Shown here: piece after piece, positions 36,990 to 40,392 of the stretch
Numbering within the stretch: the first letter of the stretch is position 1
Layout: each line of letters opens with the position of its first letter
Origin: CAYWMY01 sp046352935
GTDB lineage: Bacteria > Pseudomonadota > Gammaproteobacteria > Steroidobacterales > Steroidobacteraceae
DNA: 40,392 bases
Assembly (NCBI GenBank): GCA_046352935.1
Contig: JAXMGR010000026.1
Span: forward strand, 1 to 40,392
Direction: 5' to 3'
The notes under the pieces: model-generated
What the model saw: only the letters and a program-made list of their open reading frames with translations
The model's database searches: none
Told to the model about the DNA's origin: nothing
Translations under genes and position numbers: made by a program

Positions 36990-37805
36990 ATGAGCATGAC
37001 GATGACGCACATCGCCGCGAGTCTCGAGGACGGCATCCTGCGGTTGACGAAGGTCAACATCGAGACGCGGCAGGGCATCAGCATGTCGGTGCTCGCCGAA
37101 CTCGGCGAGGCGATGGACCGCGTGCGGTCGGACAAGTCCATCCGCTGCGTCGTCATCGATGCGGCGGGCGACGGCTTTCACAACGGCGCCGTCATGCTGG
37201 GCGAGATGGCAGCGGACTTTCGCACGCTCGGGCGCGCGGACTATCGCCGCATCATCGACCTGGGCCACGGACTCGGGCGCAACATCGCCTCCATCGACGT
37301 ACCGATCATCGGGGTGGCTGCGGGCGGGGCGCTGGGTGGCGGCCTCGAGCTGCTGTCGCGCTGCGACCTGCTGTACACGACGCAGGCCGCGCGCTTCAGC
37401 TTCCCCGAGGTCACGCTGGGCCTGGTCGCGGGCTGGGGTGGCACGCAGTGGTCGGGTCGTTACATCCCAAAACGCAAGGCGCAGGAATTCCTGCTGCTGG
37501 GTGAGGAGATCGACGGCACGACGGCCGAGGCATGGAACCTCGTGACGCGCGCGCTGCCGGATCGCGCAGCGCTCGACGCGCACGTCAGGAAAGTCACGGA
37601 CCGGCTGAAGAGCTGCGCACCGGTGTCGCTGCGCTGGCACAAGGAGTGCCTGCGCGCCCTCTGGGAGAGGAGCCTCACCGAAGGCGAGGCCGTCGAGGCC
37701 GTCGCAGTCGTGGAGGCGATGAGCGAGGGCGTCTGGTTCGATCCGGTCGAGGCGTTCTTCAAGGGCAAGCGCTGGGACTACACCACCGGCAAGGCGGTCG
37801 ACTGA
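36990..37805 (+). CDS. enoyl-CoA hydratase/isomerase (crotonase) family protein
   Basis: This 271-residue crotonase acts on acyl-CoA thioesters. The second oxyanion-hole segment and first catalytic Glu lie in GALGGGLELLSRCD (Glu120). The second Glu lies 20 residues later in FSFPEVTLGLVAGWGGTQ (Glu140), the same spacing as the two hydratase glutamates, so hydration of an enoyl-CoA is chemically possible. The first oxyanion segment is FHNGAVMLGE instead of the common FCAGAD type, so the substrate pocket differs. ATG 36990 abuts the GGGGGA ribosome site; the in-frame ATGs at 36996 and 37002 may be the real start. Its stop overlaps the next start (TGATG). Confidence 0.9.
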   Translation: MSMTMTHIAASLEDGILRLTKVNIETRQGISMSVLAELGEAMDRVRSDKSIRCVVIDAAGDGFHNGAVMLGEMAADFRTLGRADYRRIIDLGHGLGRNIASIDVPIIGVAAGGALGGGLELLSRCDLLYTTQAARFSFPEVTLGLVAGWGGTQWSGRYIPKRKAQEFLLLGEEIDGTTAEAWNLVTRALPDRAALDAHVRKVTDRLKSCAPVSLRWHKECLRALWERSLTEGEAVEAVAVVEAMSEGVWFDPVEAFFKGKRWDYTTGKAVD

Positions 37806-38770
37806 TGAAAGCGGCAGTCATCCACCAGCAGGGCGGCCCGGAGGTCCTGCGTTATGAGGACGCGCCCGATCCGGTGCCCGGGCCGGAAGATGTGCTGATC
37901 GATGTCGAGGCGATCAGCATCGAAGGCGGCGATCTGCTCAACCGGAGCATGCTGCCGGTGGCGAAGTTCCCGCACATCATCGGCTACCAGGCAGGCGGCC
38001 GTGTCGCAGTCGTGGGCGCCAGCGTCCATGGATTGAAGGTCGGCCAGCGCGTGGTCGGCTTCGGTTTTTTCGGCTCACACGCCGAGAAGTTCTGCGTGCC
38101 GGCACACCATGCCTTTGCGGTTTCCGACGGACTCGACATGAAAGTGGCGGCCACGATGCCGGTCACCTTCGGCACCGCCGACGAGGCGCTGTTCGAAGCC
38201 GGCGGGCTGAAAGCCGGCGAGACCGTGTTCGTGCAGGGCGGTGGCGGCGGCGTGGGCCTCGCGGCGATCCAGCTCGCGAAGGCGGCCGGCGCGACGGTGA
38301 TCGCGACCTGTCCGGGCAAGGTCCGGCCCCGCCTGCGCGAGTTCGGTTGTGATCACGCGATCGCCTACGACGAAACCGACTTCGCGACGGAAGTGCTGCG
38401 CCTGACCGACGGCAAGGGTGTGGATCTGGTCGTCGATCTGGTGGGTGGCAACGCGCAGGCGGTGTCGAAGCTCATTTCGACCGTCGCCTACAAGGGGCGG
38501 TTGTCCGTGGTGGGGCTGGCGAGCGGCGAGGCGCCCGTCGTGGCGTTCTGGGACATCGTGCCGAAGAACATGACCGTTCGCGGCGTGCTGTTCGGCCTCG
38601 AGATGCACACGCCGCGCGCGCACGCGATCCTCGCCCGGCACATGGCGACGGCCGCCGCGGGCCGCTTCACGATGCCGATCGACCGCGCGTTCCCGCTGGC
38701 GCAGGCGGCGGATGCGCACCACCACATCGAGACCCAGCGCCCGCTGGGGCGTGTGCTGCTGATTCCCTGA
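37805..38770 (+). CDS. quinone-oxidoreductase-like medium-chain dehydrogenase (MDR, zinc-free)
   Basis: This 321-residue NAD(P)H-dependent oxidoreductase has a GroES-like N-terminal domain (MKAAVIHQQGGPEVLRYED) and a Rossmann domain with FVQGGGGGVGLAAIQLAKAAGA. No zinc-binding cysteines are seen, and the QOR-type layout (VDLVVDLVGGNAQ, GRLSVVGLASG) fits quinone or enone reductases. In this context it could reduce an alpha,beta-unsaturated ketone, but that is inferred. It begins inside the crotonase stop codon, so the two are coupled, and the GST gene follows after 14 bp. Confidence 0.9.
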   Translation: MKAAVIHQQGGPEVLRYEDAPDPVPGPEDVLIDVEAISIEGGDLLNRSMLPVAKFPHIIGYQAGGRVAVVGASVHGLKVGQRVVGFGFFGSHAEKFCVPAHHAFAVSDGLDMKVAATMPVTFGTADEALFEAGGLKAGETVFVQGGGGGVGLAAIQLAKAAGATVIATCPGKVRPRLREFGCDHAIAYDETDFATEVLRLTDGKGVDLVVDLVGGNAQAVSKLISTVAYKGRLSVVGLASGEAPVVAFWDIVPKNMTVRGVLFGLEMHTPRAHAILARHMATAAAGRFTMPIDRAFPLAQAADAHHHIETQRPLGRVLLIP

Positions 38771-38784
38771 GCGAGAGAGGCATC

Positions 38785-39711
38785 ATGGCCGCAGGCCCAC
38801 AGGACCTGATCCTCCACCAGTACGACCTGTCGCCCTTCTCCGAGAAGGCGCGGCTGATGCTGGGGCGCAAGAACGCCGCATGGCACGCCTGCATCCATTC
38901 GACGATCATGCCGAAGCCGGAACTGATGGAACTGACCGGCGGTTACCGGCAGATCCCGGTGCTGCAGATCGGTGCCGACCTCTACTGCGGCACCGAGCTG
39001 ATTGCGGATGAGCTCGAGCGGCTCTTTCCCGAACCGTCGCTGACCGCGGCGAGCGGTCCTGGCCTCGGCCGCGCGTTCGCCTACTGGACCGACGAGACAC
39101 TGTTCTGGCTCATCGTCGAGATCACCTGCGGCTCGGGCTTCGAGTCCTGCGAGCACGAGGACTTCAACAGGGACCGCGAGGAAATGCTGCCCGGCCTCTA
39201 CGATCTCTCGCGCATGCGGGCGGCGCTGCCGATCAACGTGCCGAAACTGCGCTCGCACCTCGATCTGGTGGAGCGGCAGTTCGCCGACGGCCGCGCCTTC
39301 CTGCTGGGCGAGACGCCCGATCTCGCGGACATCGGGCTGTACCACGCGGTGGATTTCCTGAGGGTGTGCCGCAACGGCAATGAGCGTATTCCCGACGACT
39401 ATCCTGCGATGTGCCGCTGGATGCGTCGGGTCGCGGCGATCGGCCACGGCCGGCGCCACGAGATCCCGCGCGCCGAGGCGCTCGCCGTTGCCCGCGATGC
39501 GACGCCCGCACCGCCCAGGGCCTCCACGAGCCGCGAAGCGCCGTGGCCCGGCGAGCGGGCGCGCTTCCAGCCCTGGGCGCCGAGCGGTCTCCTCATCGAA
39601 GGCGAACTCGTCTCCGCGGAGCCGCGCCGCATCGCGATCCGGCGCCACACCGCGATGCTTGGCGAGACCGTCGTGCATCTGCCCCGCAACGCGGGCGCAT
39701 TCGTCAGCTGA
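38785..39711 (+). CDS. glutathione S-transferase family protein with C-terminal extension
   Basis: This 308-residue protein has a GST N-terminal fold (HQYDLSPFSEKARLMLGRKN, the SPFSEK turn), the glutathione-site GGYRQIPVLQIGADLYCGTE, and a helical C-terminal domain containing FLLGETPDLADIGLYHAVDF. About 80 residues at the end go beyond a normal GST, with a Pro/Arg-rich spacer and a small basic module (IEGELVSAEPRRIAIRRH). It is the second GST of the cluster and is clearly different from the one at 30217. GST-fold enzymes in catabolic loci do ether cleavage, isomerisation or dehalogenation; which applies is unknown. Confidence 0.85.
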   Translation: MAAGPQDLILHQYDLSPFSEKARLMLGRKNAAWHACIHSTIMPKPELMELTGGYRQIPVLQIGADLYCGTELIADELERLFPEPSLTAASGPGLGRAFAYWTDETLFWLIVEITCGSGFESCEHEDFNRDREEMLPGLYDLSRMRAALPINVPKLRSHLDLVERQFADGRAFLLGETPDLADIGLYHAVDFLRVCRNGNERIPDDYPAMCRWMRRVAAIGHGRRHEIPRAEALAVARDATPAPPRASTSREAPWPGERARFQPWAPSGLLIEGELVSAEPRRIAIRRHTAMLGETVVHLPRNAGAFVS

Positions 39712-39734
39712 GAATCCAGGCAGGAGTTATTCGG

Positions 39735-40392
39735 ATGAAGAGTCATGGCCGGCATTCGCTCGAGGAGATCGGGCAGCTCACGGAACTCGACGAGTTCCTG
39801 AACCACCAGATCGTCGATACCTTCTCGACCGTGGTGACACCCGATCACAGCTGGACCGAGAAGGTCTGGGTGGCGTTGATCCGCAAGGACGGCAGTCTCG
39901 CGGTCGATTTCGGCATGGGCCGCTACCACAACCGCGGCATCATGGACGCGTTCGGGGCCCTCGCGCGCGGCGGCGAGCAGTGGACGGTGCGCGCGAGCCG
40001 CGAGCTGCGCGTGGACCCGACCGAGACGACGGTCGGTCCGCTCGCCTACTCGATCGTCGATCCCCTGCACCAGATCCGCGTCGCTCTGGCGCGCAACGAG
40101 GTGCAACCCATCGCCTTCGATTTCACGTTCAGTTCCGTGCTGCCGCCCTTCTTCGAGACCCGGCACCGCGAGCGTGAGCAGGACGGCTTCCGCGTGGGCG
40201 GCGACATCATCCGTTATCACCAGTGCGGCAAGCCGTCGGGATGGCTCGTGCTCGACGGGACCCGCATCGAGATCGATCCCGAGCACTGGTGGGTGGTGCG
40301 TGACCACAGCTGGGGCACGCGGCTCGACGTCGGCCTCAACAACCCCGACATCCGGCCGGGCGGAATCTTCGGCGCGGCCGATTTCGGCAAGG
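39735..40392 (+). CDS. uncharacterised protein (DUF7064/DUF7065-like), 5' part
   Basis: This open frame runs off the window, giving 219 residues so far. It repeats, in the same order, the motifs of the protein at 29009: YHNRGIMDAFGALARGG (compare YPNREVMDGAVSIVRRDG), RASRELRVDPTETTVGPL (compare RASRRLRGDRTEMYAGPL), SIVDPLHQIRVALARNE, YHQCGKPSGWLVLDGTR, and VVRDHSWGTRLDVG (compare DRSWGWR). The two are therefore paralogues, likely with a common fold and related ligands. CAGGAG lies 9 bp before the ATG, and the gene follows the GST after 23 bp, so it belongs to the receptor operon. The family label is tentative and the function unknown. Confidence 0.78.
   Translation, partial: MKSHGRHSLEEIGQLTELDEFLNHQIVDTFSTVVTPDHSWTEKVWVALIRKDGSLAVDFGMGRYHNRGIMDAFGALARGGEQWTVRASRELRVDPTETTVGPLAYSIVDPLHQIRVALARNEVQPIAFDFTFSSVLPPFFETRHREREQDGFRVGGDIIRYHQCGKPSGWLVLDGTRIEIDPEHWWVVRDHSWGTRLDVGLNNPDIRPGGIFGAADFGK

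Overview
The window is about 40 kb of GC-rich bacterial chromosome. It carries two tRNA genes, a backbone of housekeeping genes and, in its right third, an accessory gene cluster. The clpX-lon-ppiD order, adjacent pyrC and rnt, a homodimeric-type pyruvate dehydrogenase operon (aceE-aceF-lpdA, with a lipoyl domain on E3) and a TonB-dependent receptor all point to a gammaproteobacterium. The catabolic-looking genes suggest a Nevskiales/Steroidobacter-like or Xanthomonadales-like relative, but that placement is inference.

Layout. 1-3366: 3' part of clpX, then lon. 3428-3586: tRNA-Val and tRNA-Asp with their own promoter and a strong terminator. 3755-7535: a co-directional group of E1 alpha, E1 beta and a free-standing lipoyl-domain protein (a 2-oxo acid dehydrogenase lacking an E2), followed by a SnoaL/NTF2-like protein, a carboxymuconolactone-decarboxylase-like protein and a DUF385/Ddn-like protein. 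This group sits where hupB would be expected. 7702-10939: ppiD and a dicarboxylate/amino-acid symporter. 10992-14330 (minus): M17 aminopeptidase, pyrC, rnt. 14522-20387: aceE, aceF, lpdA. 20458-21404: a cytochrome P460-like gene divergent from an HxlR-type regulator. 21484-22248: an H1-like Lys/Ala-rich protein and a DUF4404-like protein. 22323-26984: a small glycan-type island with a decayed methyltransferase, a B12-binding radical SAM protein and two convergent glycosyltransferases. 27279-40392: the accessory catabolic cluster.

The right-hand cluster holds two SDR oxidoreductases, two glutathione-transferase-like proteins, an NAD-dependent epimerase/dehydratase-like protein, a LuxR-type regulator, an APH/ACAD10-like kinase, a TonB-dependent receptor whose C-terminus is broken by two single-base shifts, a crotonase, a quinone-oxidoreductase-like MDR protein, and two paralogues of an uncharacterised family, one of which runs off the window edge. 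Read together, they suggest uptake of a hydrophobic or bulky substrate through the outer membrane, followed by oxidation, CoA-linked steps and glutathione chemistry. The substrate cannot be read from the sequence.

The most interesting signal is a shared 16-bp palindrome, GACGGG-WW-TCCGTC with one flanking base on each side. It occurs in three intergenic regions of this cluster (28860-28875, 32133-32148, 33191-33206): before the SDR pair and the first uncharacterised-family gene, before the epimerase-GST pair, and between the LuxR regulator and the kinase/receptor operon. It looks like the operator of a small regulon, with the LuxR-type protein as the obvious candidate regulator.
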